Shown piece by piece: positions 18,778-26,810 of a stretch of DNA of 64,000 nucleotides. The position numbers were made by a program, and so were the translations under genes. The DNA lies in the NCBI GenBank assembly GCA_027563145.1, contig CP071306.1, positions 1,550,001 through 1,614,000 on the forward strand, written 5' to 3'. Within the stretch, counting starts at the first letter, position 1, and each line of letters opens with the position of its first letter. This stretch comes from Halocatena halophila. Lineage in GTDB: Archaea > Halobacteriota > Halobacteria > Halobacteriales > Haloarculaceae. The notes below the pieces were generated by a model that worked only from the letters and a program-made list of their open reading frames with translations, did no database searches and was not told the DNA's origin.

Positions 18778-18923
18778 ACGTTGAGCTGTCTTGTGCACCA
18801 TCAAAAGAACACCGCAATACCCATTCGAGCCTACCGATATCAGTTCGAAATCATTGTTAGGAATAACGACCAATCAGCTGTCAAAGGGATACTTTACAGT
18901 GGCCAAAATACGGCCTAGCAGGT

Positions 18924-19817
18924 ATGAGTTCAACCGAAGCAGGCTACGCGAACGACGTGCTGGTGTCGGCAGATTGGGTTGAAGCAAGACTTGACGAGTT
19001 CGAAGCCGACGATCCAGAACTCCGATTGATTGAAGTGAACAGCCCGGAGTCGCCAGACGACGACTTTCCGTCTCGATACGACGAGGGCCACATTCGTGGC
19101 GCGATTGGCTTTAAGTGGGACGAAGATCTTTCTGATCCCGTCCGTCGTGATATCCTCGATAAAGAGCAGTTCGAACGGACGCTCGGAGATGCGGGGATTA
19201 CGGAGGATTCGACGGTCGTTTTCTACGGTGACGGCTGGGTTGCCAACTGGTTTGCGCTGTTTGCCTACTGGGAGTTCAAATACTACGGCCACGAGGACGC
19301 GCGAGTGCTCAACGGAGGCAAAGACTACTGGGTAAACGAGGAGTATCCACTCACGAACAACTCACCGCAGTTTTCTCCACAGACCTACAGTGCACGTGGG
19401 CCGTTCGAGGGAATTCGTGCATACAAAGGAGATGTCGAACACGCAATGGATAGCGGACTTCCAATGGTTGACGTGCGCTCACCCGAAGAGTTCACCGGAG
19501 AGATTCTCGCACCAGAGGGCCTCCAGGAAACCGCACAGCGTGGAGGGCACATTCCAGGGGCGAGCAATGTCCCGACGGCCACGGTCTTAGAGGATGATGG
19601 GCGCTTTAAGAGTGCCGAGGAGCTACGATCGATCTATGAAGAGCACGGCGTTACGTCGGATCAGGCGGTCGTAACCTATTGTAGGGTTGGCGAACGATCG
19701 TCGATCGCCTGGTTTGTGCTCACGGAACTGCTCGGCTTTGATGACGTCGAAAACTATGATGGCTCCTGGACCGAGTGGGGGAACACGATCCGGGCACCGA
19801 TCGAACGAGGCGAGTAA
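18924..19817 (+). CDS. thiosulfate sulfurtransferase (tandem rhodanese)
   Basis: The 297-residue protein has two rhodanese domains. The N-terminal one (LRLIEVNSPESP, GHIRGAIGFKWDEDL) is inactive, lacking the cysteine. The C-terminal one (PMVDVRSPEEFTG, GHIPGASNVP) carries the active-site loop CRVGERSS with C253. It transfers sulfane sulfur from thiosulfate or a mercapto-acid to an acceptor such as cyanide or a thiol. The CRxGxRS loop favours thiosulfate over 3-mercaptopyruvate. A TATA-like element lies about 26 bases before the ATG (near 18898). It may supply sulfur metabolism, but no sulfur genes are adjacent. Confidence 0.9.
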   Translation: MSSTEAGYANDVLVSADWVEARLDEFEADDPELRLIEVNSPESPDDDFPSRYDEGHIRGAIGFKWDEDLSDPVRRDILDKEQFERTLGDAGITEDSTVVFYGDGWVANWFALFAYWEFKYYGHEDARVLNGGKDYWVNEEYPLTNNSPQFSPQTYSARGPFEGIRAYKGDVEHAMDSGLPMVDVRSPEEFTGEILAPEGLQETAQRGGHIPGASNVPTATVLEDDGRFKSAEELRSIYEEHGVTSDQAVVTYCRVGERSSIAWFVLTELLGFDDVENYDGSWTEWGNTIRAPIERGE

Positions 19818-20022
19818 CCCACCCAATCCGTTACCAAAGGATCTACAATTTTCTCCAAGGTCAGATATATCGGCTGTTTTCTTCGTGTCAAACCGGAGTA
19901 TCATGTGGATTAGAGCGACGTACAGCAAAAGTCATAAACCATAACCCGACAGTACTACTAGTTGAACGGAATGAGTGTTACGAATCAGCCTGAGAACCGT
20001 CAATCCGGCGTCGCACATTGAT

Positions 20023-20904
20023 ATGAAATCTGAAGAGCAGTCGTCTACACGGAGAGCCGTCCTGAGTGGGACCTCCACAGCACTCATCGGGATCCTTGCG
20101 GGATGTATCAGTGGTGACACGGACAAACCCCAGGCAACCGACCGCGGATCTGGAGGAGGAACTGGAGGACAAGGAACCGATACGACGGCCACGGATTCGA
20201 GTGGAACGTACGTCCAGACGGCAGAACAAAACGAACCACAGGTCCCAAACGACAAAGACAAAGAGCCAAAACAACCCCTTTCTCCGCCATTTCGTGTTGG
20301 ATCTGGGACAACAGATTACAACATCGAACTCGACAACAAACCAGTTATCGCTGCGACTGATGATCCGGTGATTGATATCTATATGTGGACCGATTATCAG
20401 TGCCGATTCTGTAAAAAGTTTGAGGGAAACGCCCTTGGCTATCTGGTGGCCAACGACGTTCGGGAGAAAACCGCTCGGATCGTCATGCAGAACTACCCAC
20501 ACAAAGGTGGGAACTCAATGACGGCAGCCGTGATGGCAAAATGTCTCTGGGAACAGGTCAAAGACGACGATCCCCAACTGTTCTGGGAGTGGCACCACAC
20601 CGTCTTCAATAATCAGCAGCTTCCTGAGGAGTCCTGGTCCTCACGGTCGTCCCTTCTGCAATATGCCCGAAACATTAACGGGATCGACGCCCCTTCGCTC
20701 GATCAGTGCATGCAAGCAAACCGCACGGGCCATGAAAAAACGATTCGCGCCGAGAAACAACGTGGAACAAAAGAGGGAATCAAAGAGACGCCCGGCTTTG
20801 TCATCTACCATCGCGATTCTGAAGCAACCTCGCCGCCGCTGATGGCCGCCCAGCCTTACACCACGTTCGAAACGCAGATTTACAAGCTACGAAACAACGC
20901 ATGA
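20023..20904 (+). CDS. DsbA-like thioredoxin-fold lipoprotein, probable Tat export
   Basis: The start MKSEEQSSTRRAVLSG gives a twin-arginine signal followed by a hydrophobic stretch and a lipobox LAGC, so the mature protein should be lipid-anchored outside the membrane. A Ser/Thr/Gly/Asp-rich linker of about 80 residues leads to a DsbA-like thioredoxin fold with the redox motif WTDYQCRFCKKF (C127 and C130) and a late cis-Pro loop GFVIYH preceded by TP. It probably forms or isomerises disulfides in exported proteins. The stop overlaps the start of the next gene by 4 bases, so the two are coupled and likely one redox unit. An upstream in-frame ATG at 19975 would bury the signal. Confidence 0.85.
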   Translation: MKSEEQSSTRRAVLSGTSTALIGILAGCISGDTDKPQATDRGSGGGTGGQGTDTTATDSSGTYVQTAEQNEPQVPNDKDKEPKQPLSPPFRVGSGTTDYNIELDNKPVIAATDDPVIDIYMWTDYQCRFCKKFEGNALGYLVANDVREKTARIVMQNYPHKGGNSMTAAVMAKCLWEQVKDDDPQLFWEWHHTVFNNQQLPEESWSSRSSLLQYARNINGIDAPSLDQCMQANRTGHEKTIRAEKQRGTKEGIKETPGFVIYHRDSEATSPPLMAAQPYTTFETQIYKLRNNA

Positions 20905-21470
20905 GTGTAGATTTCGACAGTTATCGCCAAACAGGACTCAAAGAGCTACGGTCGTTCAGTGACGAACTGGTGCTGGCCTTGCGCTATCCCTTCGAGCGAA
21001 TCAGCCGGATTGCGCTCACGCTCGGCATTGGTGCCGTGGCGTTCTATTTCCTCATCCTGTTCGCACAGCCCCAGGGATTGATGACGGTACTCAGAAATCC
21101 GGAGTTTATCACCCCCACCTGGCTCGAACAGATGTTCATGATCAACTTCACCACGATCTATCACGAATCCGTGCTCATCGTGGCCATTAACGGCATCTAT
21201 GCGGTTTTGACAGGCGTTGCGATAACGAACATGATCGCCCAGCTTCGGATGATGCAGATCGGGAGCATCGCCAATGTGGGCGGGATCCTCCCTGGACTGT
21301 TCGCAGCCGGCTGTGCGAGCTGTGGGCCCGGTCTCTACGCAATCTTCGGTATCACGGGTGCTATGTCAGTGCTTCCGTTCCAGCAGAGTCTCCTTCGATT
21401 TGGTGGCATCGCCCTCTTTCTGGTGTTTCTTGGGCTGTCCGGCGATCCACGATCCTGTTCGATCGACTGA
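20901..21470 (+). CDS. membrane protein with CASC motif, partner of the DsbA-like protein
   Basis: The 189-residue protein has four to five transmembrane helices and a conserved-looking motif GCASCGPGLYAIFG with C138 and C141 at a membrane edge. The start overlaps the DsbA-like gene by 4 bases (ATGA), implying translational coupling. A CxxC pair in a membrane protein next to an exported thioredoxin-fold protein suggests electron transfer to or from the lipoprotein, in the way DsbB, VKOR or CcdA do; the sequence is not any of these as far as I can see. The C terminus ends GDPRSCSID, adding a further cysteine. The role is inferred from position and cysteines only. Confidence 0.7.
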   Translation: MSVDFDSYRQTGLKELRSFSDELVLALRYPFERISRIALTLGIGAVAFYFLILFAQPQGLMTVLRNPEFITPTWLEQMFMINFTTIYHESVLIVAINGIYAVLTGVAITNMIAQLRMMQIGSIANVGGILPGLFAAGCASCGPGLYAIFGITGAMSVLPFQQSLLRFGGIALFLVFLGLSGDPRSCSID

Positions 21471-21743
21471 TTGACGATCGAACGGCCGTGTGGATCCGCA
21501 CCGCTGTCGAGCAAGTAACCAGTATTTTTCCCACGACCCGTGAGGCGACCGAACAGCCGACAGCAAACGCGGGGGAATGTCGAACAACGACAGTATATTT
21601 GTCAATTTTCATTATATTATATATAGAATGATAATTTCGACAAGATTACCTTGTCGTTGGTCGTCTCATATGAAATCTGAACGAATAAAAATCGTGCTAC
21701 CAGCATTATTATGGGTGGGGCGATTGTTGGGCTAGTCGCCACA

Positions 21744-23030
21744 ATGAGACCGATATCGACCCGTCGGGCCTTCATCGCCACCGCAGGAACTGTTGGAATT
21801 ACGTCGATAGCTGGCTGTTCATCCATCCTTGGAGGAATGGGCGGCGATAATAACAATAAAACAACAACTCCAGAATCAAATTCGAAAGCCGAAACGAAAG
21901 ACGCTCCAGGAGGGCCTGGCAAATCAGTGGACACGTTCGAGAACGTCAAGTCGAACTGGGGAGTCAGCTACGGGAAGCTGTCGACGACAAAGCAGGATGT
22001 CTATCAGGGGTCACAATCGCTAGTGCTCCAGTCCAAAAAGAGCGCGAAAAAGACCGTGACCAAAATTACCCGATCGTTTTATCCCGAAGCTCTCGATCTG
22101 AGCAGCCACAATCTCTCTTTGGCGGTGAAAGTCAAAAAACCAGAGACCGTGAAAATCAAGGCCGAAATCATTGCTCCGGCAGACAGTTCGAAGCTACAAT
22201 CCACTCGATACATCCCAAAGGAGCTCGATGATTGGGTTCGATTCGACATTGGATACACGAGCAAGAAGGGAGATCCAGTCATGAACAACGTGGCCGAGTT
22301 AAACATCCAGATCGGTCCAACACCAAACAACAAGCCGTTTACCGTGCTCATCGACGATTTGCGGAAGGTACCCGCGGCGTCGAAGGGGAAAGTGATGTTC
22401 CAGTTCGACGATGGCCACATCAGCGCCCGGGATACCGTGTATCCGGTGTTCAAAGAGAAAGGCTGGTCCGGAACGGTCGGTGTCATCCCCGACGCCGTCG
22501 GTGCTGACGATCGGATCACCGAGCAGCATATGCGCGAAATGGGGAAAAACGGCTGGGATATGATCGGACACGCCAGTGAACTGTTGCCAAAACACTCCCG
22601 CGAGAAACAACGTCGTATTCTCCAGCGAACGAAACAGTATCTCGAAGTCAAGGGATTCAAAAAGGGGGCAAATCACTTCATTGCGCCGTATAACCGGGTA
22701 AACGGCACGACACTCGAGTTATTCAACGAGCTGTTCGATTCGGCGTATCTCCAGGGCGGCGCACCAAACAACGCGAAACAGCCATCGAATCCCGGATTCA
22801 TCTCTCGAGTCAACGGCGAAGACATCCAGGGAACACAACGTATCGTGAATATGGCCAACGAGTTCAATCAGCTGGCCGTCATCTACTTCCACCGCGTTGG
22901 AACGGAGTACGATGGATTCTCACTCGATGACTTTCGAAAGGTCGCAGATCACGTTGGCTCGAAAGAGGTAGACGTAGTCACGCCATCACAGCTGTTCCAA
23001 TCGGACAACGGTTCATCGAACTCAAAATAA
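21744..23030 (+). CDS. secreted polysaccharide deacetylase family lipoprotein
   Basis: The start MRPISTRRAFIATAGTVG gives a twin-arginine signal with a lipobox SIAGC. About 190 residues of beta-rich, Lys-rich sequence follow (FENVKSNWGVSYGKLS through VLIDDLRKVP), resembling a carbohydrate-binding type sandwich. The NodB-like catalytic domain starts with KVMFQFDDGHISARDTVYP (metal-binding Asp pair), then NGWDMIGHASELLPKHSR (His) and HFIAPYNRVNG. Such enzymes remove N-acetyl or O-acetyl groups from surface polysaccharides or glycans. The usual HxxxH pair is reduced to GHASELLPKH here, so metal binding may be modified. The gene stands alone, without an obvious operon. Confidence 0.8.
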   Translation: MRPISTRRAFIATAGTVGITSIAGCSSILGGMGGDNNNKTTTPESNSKAETKDAPGGPGKSVDTFENVKSNWGVSYGKLSTTKQDVYQGSQSLVLQSKKSAKKTVTKITRSFYPEALDLSSHNLSLAVKVKKPETVKIKAEIIAPADSSKLQSTRYIPKELDDWVRFDIGYTSKKGDPVMNNVAELNIQIGPTPNNKPFTVLIDDLRKVPAASKGKVMFQFDDGHISARDTVYPVFKEKGWSGTVGVIPDAVGADDRITEQHMREMGKNGWDMIGHASELLPKHSREKQRRILQRTKQYLEVKGFKKGANHFIAPYNRVNGTTLELFNELFDSAYLQGGAPNNAKQPSNPGFISRVNGEDIQGTQRIVNMANEFNQLAVIYFHRVGTEYDGFSLDDFRKVADHVGSKEVDVVTPSQLFQSDNGSSNSK

Positions 23031-23432
23031 GGGTATTGATATCATATACCACTGTAGCGGTAAAACTAATATATCCCCGATAAAATACGGGTAGTAGCTA
23101 CCGTTCAGGTGTCTTCGATGGTGACCAACCACACTTCACGCCGACTTTTCGCCCCACAGCCATCCGGGCTGGAACTATCCAGTAGGGAAGGCTGTGGAGG
23201 GTCTATGTTTGTGTTCACCATCGGCTCCGGGAATACACCAACAACTGCCGCGGTCTGATCGCGGCCACCCGGGCCATCGTTTCGCGATGGGCCACAAATT
23301 GACGGGTGTTTTGCCAGGATCGTTCTCTCACAGGGAGCGCTCTCTGGATTTCCATACACCGTAGTTCCCGACGTGCCTGGACGGACGCGGCTTATACGGC
23401 CGACGGTCGAGTTCGATTCTCGACGGGAACCT
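23031..23432. other. intergenic region after the deacetylase gene
   Basis: About 400 bases. The first 70 are A/T-rich and could hold the terminator of the deacetylase gene. A possible 37-residue minus-strand frame (about 23105-23218), ending in REVWLVTIEDT, has a TATTC element roughly 20 bases before its ATG. It is too weak to call. Confidence 0.35.
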
Positions 23433-23744
23433 ATGACAATAGAGAAAGGAGTTCTCGTTGTCACTGTCCGCGCAAAAATCACCCTCTGGGTGGGGCGGGG
23501 AGCGACAGGCGACCTGCGGGCCGGTGCCATGACGGTCCTCAAAGACGCTGGTCCCGTCGTTGGGGTTGATGCGCTCGAAGTCACTGGCTTTCGGCCGACG
23601 GCGACCGACATCCGGGTGGATCTCCAGGCAACAGTGAAACTCCACACCCCACGGTGTGATATCCAGTCGACGGAGAGTGCACTCTGCGATGGATTCGGTA
23701 TCATCAGCGCCGATATAAACTGGCTGACGGAGGACAATTCATAA
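23433..23744 (+). CDS. hypothetical protein, about 103 aa
   Basis: The frame has haloarchaeal codon choice and a sensible alternation of strands and helices (VLVVTVRAKITLWVG, LRAGAMTVLKDAGPVVGVDALEVTGF, IRVDLQATVKLH), so it is probably real. The start is uncertain: ATG at 23433 gives MTIEKGVLVV, while an upstream GTG at 23373 would add 20 residues; neither has a well-placed TATA box. A soluble alpha/beta protein is likely. No family recognised. Confidence 0.5.
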   Translation: MTIEKGVLVVTVRAKITLWVGRGATGDLRAGAMTVLKDAGPVVGVDALEVTGFRPTATDIRVDLQATVKLHTPRCDIQSTESALCDGFGIISADINWLTEDNS

Positions 23745-23833
23745 AAGTGTCCAATACACAATATTGATTCATATGAAATTTCACTATTACTCAACCACTT
23801 CAGCGATTGTGTAGTTATTTCTCACATTTGGAA

Positions 23834-23845
23834 TACATATATAAA
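23834..23845 (+). promoter_or_regulatory. TATA box of the four-TM protein gene
   Basis: ACATATATAAAT lies about 30 bases before the ATG at 23870 and decides that start over an upstream in-frame ATG at 23807, which precedes the promoter. Confidence 0.6.
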
Positions 23846-23869
23846 TGCATGCGTGGTACTATCTCACGT

Positions 23870-24352
23870 ATGGGTGCTGATGCACAAGCACGAACGGAGA
23901 CGGTGAATAGTGTGACCAATCAGGGCTGGGACGGGGGAGTGATCGGCGGTCTCGTTGGGGCCATTGTGATGGGAGCAATGATCTGGCTGCAAAATCCAGC
24001 AGTACTCGACGGTGCAATTCCCGCGATGTACACGCTTGAAGGACCAGCAGTCGGCTGGGTAGCCCATCTGCTCCACGGTGCGATATTTGGGCTGGTGTTC
24101 GTTGCCTTCCTCCAGATGCCACTGTTGAACAGACTCGGTGACACCGTCGTTACGGCTGGCGTGGTAGGCCTTCTCTACGGCGGTGCGCTCTGGGTGGTCG
24201 CTGCTGGGATACTCATGCCAGTTTGGCTCCAGACGATTGGGTTCGCTGGTGCGCCTGCCGTTCCGGACTGGACACTCCCGGGGAGTCTGGTACCTCATCT
24301 GGTCTACGGCGTGTTGCTCGGTGTTGTCTATCCGTTCTTCGCTGGACGGTGA
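23870..24352 (+). CDS. four-TM membrane protein, 160 aa
   Basis: After a polar N terminus (MGADAQARTETVNSVTNQGW) the protein has four hydrophobic helices: GGVIGGLVGAIVMGAMIWL, a central AHLLHGAIFGLVFVAFLQM, VVTAGVVGLLYGGALWVVAAG and a last PHLVYGVLLGVVYPFF. The repeated HLLHG/HLVYG His motifs at helix starts are notable and might bind a cofactor or metal. Proteins of this size and layout are widespread in haloarchaea, often beside stress genes, but the function is unknown. Confidence 0.65.
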   Translation: MGADAQARTETVNSVTNQGWDGGVIGGLVGAIVMGAMIWLQNPAVLDGAIPAMYTLEGPAVGWVAHLLHGAIFGLVFVAFLQMPLLNRLGDTVVTAGVVGLLYGGALWVVAAGILMPVWLQTIGFAGAPAVPDWTLPGSLVPHLVYGVLLGVVYPFFAGR

Positions 24353-24460
24353 CGACTGGAGCACTACCCAGAGAAGACAGTACGACAACCAATTTTTCTG
24401 CGATAGAAACTCCATCTGCCGATAGTGGACCATTTACCCACTCCTCCATTTCCGATGGGT

Positions 24461-25312
24461 ATGGAGCTTATAGCACACGGTGGGGCCGGTAGCGCGGTCG
24501 AGAACCCGAACGAACGGGCGGCTGTCCTCGAAAACGCAGTCGAAACTGGACGAACCGAAGCCACAGCACTTTCGGCAGCGATCGAGACCGTGAAAGTACT
24601 CGAAGAGGCTCCCTCGTTCAACGCCGGCGTGGGGGGTGCCATCCAGTCCGACGGTATCGTCCGGACGGATGCTGGAGTCATGACCAACGACAGATCCGTT
24701 GGAGCGGCCTGTTCGATGGCTGGTGTCGCACACGCAAGCGAAGTGGCACGGGTTGTCCTCGAAACGACTCCACACGTGCTCGTCGCCGGCGAGGGAGCCG
24801 TATCGTTGGCAGAAAAGGCAGGGATCGACACCGACGCTGAACTGCTGTGTGACCGAACGCGCTCGCGCTGGAACGAGCTTGACGCGCCGGGATCGTCGAT
24901 CGAAGCGCAGCTATCGTTCGTCCGCGAGCAGTTTGCGGGACACGACACTGTCGGTGCGGTAGCGGCCGACGGCGAGGAGATCGCCGCATGTACCTCGACG
25001 GGCGGGCGCTGGTGTGCACTGGCGGGACGCGTCGGTGACGTACCACAGGTTGGATCTGGGTTTTACTGCACGCACGCGGGTGGCGCAAGTGCAACCGGCG
25101 AGGGCGAGGCCATCGCCCGGGTGACGCTTGCCAGACGTGCCGTCGACCACCTGGAGCTGGGTCGTGATCCGGCCGACGCGGCGACGCTCGCGATCGAAGA
25201 GCTCGAAGACATTACCGGCGGACTGGCCGGCGTCATCGTGATGGATCGCGATGGGAACGCCGGGAGCGCATTCAACACGGAGATGATGCAGACTGACTCG
25301 ACCAGTGACTGA
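24461..25312 (+). CDS. isoaspartyl peptidase/L-asparaginase (Ntn hydrolase)
   Basis: This is a plant-type asparaginase of the T2 family: GGAGSA near the N terminus, FNAGVGGAIQSDG and the autocleavage site HDTVGAVA, in which T163 becomes the N-terminal nucleophile. A small beta subunit (CTSTGGRWCALAGRVGDVP, GSGFYCTHAGGASATGEGE) follows. It would hydrolyse L-asparagine or isoaspartyl dipeptides, the latter important for protein turnover. Alternative ATG two codons upstream (24455) encodes MGMELIAHGGAG; family members begin just before the HGGAG strand, so either is possible. The next gene, methionine aminopeptidase, suggests a peptide-processing neighbourhood. Confidence 0.88.
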   Translation: MELIAHGGAGSAVENPNERAAVLENAVETGRTEATALSAAIETVKVLEEAPSFNAGVGGAIQSDGIVRTDAGVMTNDRSVGAACSMAGVAHASEVARVVLETTPHVLVAGEGAVSLAEKAGIDTDAELLCDRTRSRWNELDAPGSSIEAQLSFVREQFAGHDTVGAVAADGEEIAACTSTGGRWCALAGRVGDVPQVGSGFYCTHAGGASATGEGEAIARVTLARRAVDHLELGRDPADAATLAIEELEDITGGLAGVIVMDRDGNAGSAFNTEMMQTDSTSD

Positions 25313-25356
25313 TTGGAGAGCACAACGCCTTTCGTCGCTTCGGCCGCAGGACACCT

Positions 25357-26253
25357 ATGAGCGATGTCGATCTCACAGAAGAGCAGTACGAAAAACACCG
25401 CGAGGCGGGCGAGATTCTGGCGACCGTTCGTGAGGGCGCCGCAGAACGCGTCGAGGTCGGTACGAGTCATCTCGAGGTGGCCCAATGGGCCGAAAACGAG
25501 ATCCGCGAGCTCGGCGGCAAGCCAGCATTTCCGGTCAACATCAGCATCGATCACGAGGCCGCACACGCCACGCCTGGTGTCGATGACGAGGCGACATTCG
25601 GCGAGGAGATGGTGAATCTGGATCTTGGTGTGCACATCGATGGCTGGCTGGCCGACACGGCGATTACTGTCGATCTCTCAGGACACGACGAGCTCGCAGA
25701 GGCGTCCGAGCAGGCACTCGAGGGAGCACTCGAGATCGTCGAGCCAGGCGTTCACACCGGTGAGATTGGGGCAGAAATTGAGTCCATTATCGACGGCTAC
25801 GGCTTTAATCCCGTCGTCAATCTCACTGGTCACGGGTTGGGTCACTGGCAACAACACGTTTCGCCGAACATTCCAAACCGGGGCGTCGACTCCGGTGTCG
25901 AGCTTTCAGTCGGTGACGTTGTGGCGATCGAGCCGTTCGCCACCGACGGTGGCGGGAAGGTAAACGAAGGCTCCACCGAAGAAATCTTCGCGCTCGAACA
26001 CGAGCGTTCCGTGCGGAATCGACGGGCGCGAGAGGCACTCGAACAGATCACCGAGGAGTTCAAAACCCTCCCATTTGCCGTCCGCTGGCTGGATGTCGAT
26101 CGCCCCACGATGGCCATCCGTCGGCTCCAGCGTGCCAACGTCGTCCACAGCTACCCGGTGTTGCAAGAAAACGCCGGCACGCTAGTGAGTCAGAAAGAAC
26201 ACACGATTATTGTCACCGAAGATGGTTGTGAGATAACCACCAAATCGAACTAA
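25357..26253 (+). CDS. map: methionine aminopeptidase type II
   Basis: The 298-residue protein has the pita-bread fold ligands: VNLDLGVHIDGWLADTAITVDL (metal Asp residues), GHGLGHWQQHVSPNIPN (His and substrate loop), VVAIEPFATDGGGKVNEG (Glu) and the final EHTIIVTEDGCEI (Glu). A winged-helix-like insertion of about 60 residues (LEHERSVRNRRAREALE onward) marks it as type II, as in archaea and eukaryotes. It removes the initiator methionine from nascent proteins. The spacing of 44 bases from the asparaginase gene allows co-transcription. The ATG at 25357 gives the family N terminus MSDVDLTEEQ. Confidence 0.95.
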   Translation: MSDVDLTEEQYEKHREAGEILATVREGAAERVEVGTSHLEVAQWAENEIRELGGKPAFPVNISIDHEAAHATPGVDDEATFGEEMVNLDLGVHIDGWLADTAITVDLSGHDELAEASEQALEGALEIVEPGVHTGEIGAEIESIIDGYGFNPVVNLTGHGLGHWQQHVSPNIPNRGVDSGVELSVGDVVAIEPFATDGGGKVNEGSTEEIFALEHERSVRNRRAREALEQITEEFKTLPFAVRWLDVDRPTMAIRRLQRANVVHSYPVLQENAGTLVSQKEHTIIVTEDGCEITTKSN

Positions 26254-26478
26254 TCAGATTCCACCAGCGCCGAAAACGATCGTCCCAGTGGTAAGGACGG
26301 ACTCTACTGCACCAGATCCAAGCAGCCACAACACGCCAGCAATCACGGCGACGATAACCACGATCTTCATCGCAAGATTCAACAGAAAACGACCGACGAG
26401 CAACACCGCGACGACGACGGCCAGCGTGATGAAGAAGTTCTGATCCACCACTGGCTGAAGTGTGATGAGTGTGTCCAT
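26254..26478 (-). CDS. small two-TM protein, 74 aa
   Basis: MDTLITLQPVVDQNFFI starts a protein made almost wholly of two hydrophobic helices (LAVVVAVLLVGRFLLNLA, VIVAVIAGVLWLLG) followed by VESVLTTGTIVFGAGGI. A TATA-like element at 26503-26512 on the minus strand is correctly placed for leaderless transcription and rules out upstream starts. It converges on map with adjacent stops. Function unknown. Confidence 0.6.
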   Translation of the reverse strand: MDTLITLQPVVDQNFFITLAVVVAVLLVGRFLLNLAMKIVVIVAVIAGVLWLLGSGAVESVLTTGTIVFGAGGI

Positions 26479-26810
26479 GCATCTTGCTGTCGCTCGATCA
26501 CGTAAAACATACCGATCGATCGACGAGGAGTGTCGTTGCCACCCAACGATTTCGTCTCGAAACCGAACGCCCATCGCCGCATAGTGGACGAAACGTTCAC
26601 TTTCACTCCGGTCCAACAATCGTTATTGAGACCCACAATAGACGATCAGGACGTGCAATCTATCACCCGTAGAGCTACGTGTGATCACACTATCACATAC
26701 GTCCTGAGCCGTAGCGTTGAAATGATTCGCAGTCGGACTCGCTTTTCATCGATGACCCGAAACCGAGACCAGCCAGTAGCAGCGGTACAACCGCATGCGG
26801 GGAGTGGAGT
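26479..26810. other. long upstream region of the ribonucleotide reductase gene
   Basis: About 330 bases with no credible gene. It holds the promoter of the minus-strand two-TM gene and, at 26679-26690, a perfect 12-base palindrome described separately. No good TATA box was seen at leaderless distance from the nrdJ ATG, so a longer 5' leader is possible. Confidence 0.4.
26679..26690. promoter_or_regulatory. perfect palindrome upstream of nrdJ, candidate operator
   Basis: GTGTGATCACAC is a perfect 12-base inverted repeat, followed by a further half-site-like TATCACA. It lies about 120 bases before the nrdJ ATG in an otherwise geneless region. It does not match the bacterial NrdR box. Binding protein unknown. 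Confidence 0.35.

Noticed and set aside
23105..23218. Possible 37-aa minus-strand gene ending in REVWLVTIEDT
   Set aside because: Promoter spacing is only about 20 bases and the peptide has no recognisable motif; not strong enough to annotate.
26479..26810. Cobalamin riboswitch or NrdR box before nrdJ
   Set aside because: No B12-box-like sequence or riboswitch folding pattern was recognised, and the palindrome does not fit the NrdR consensus.
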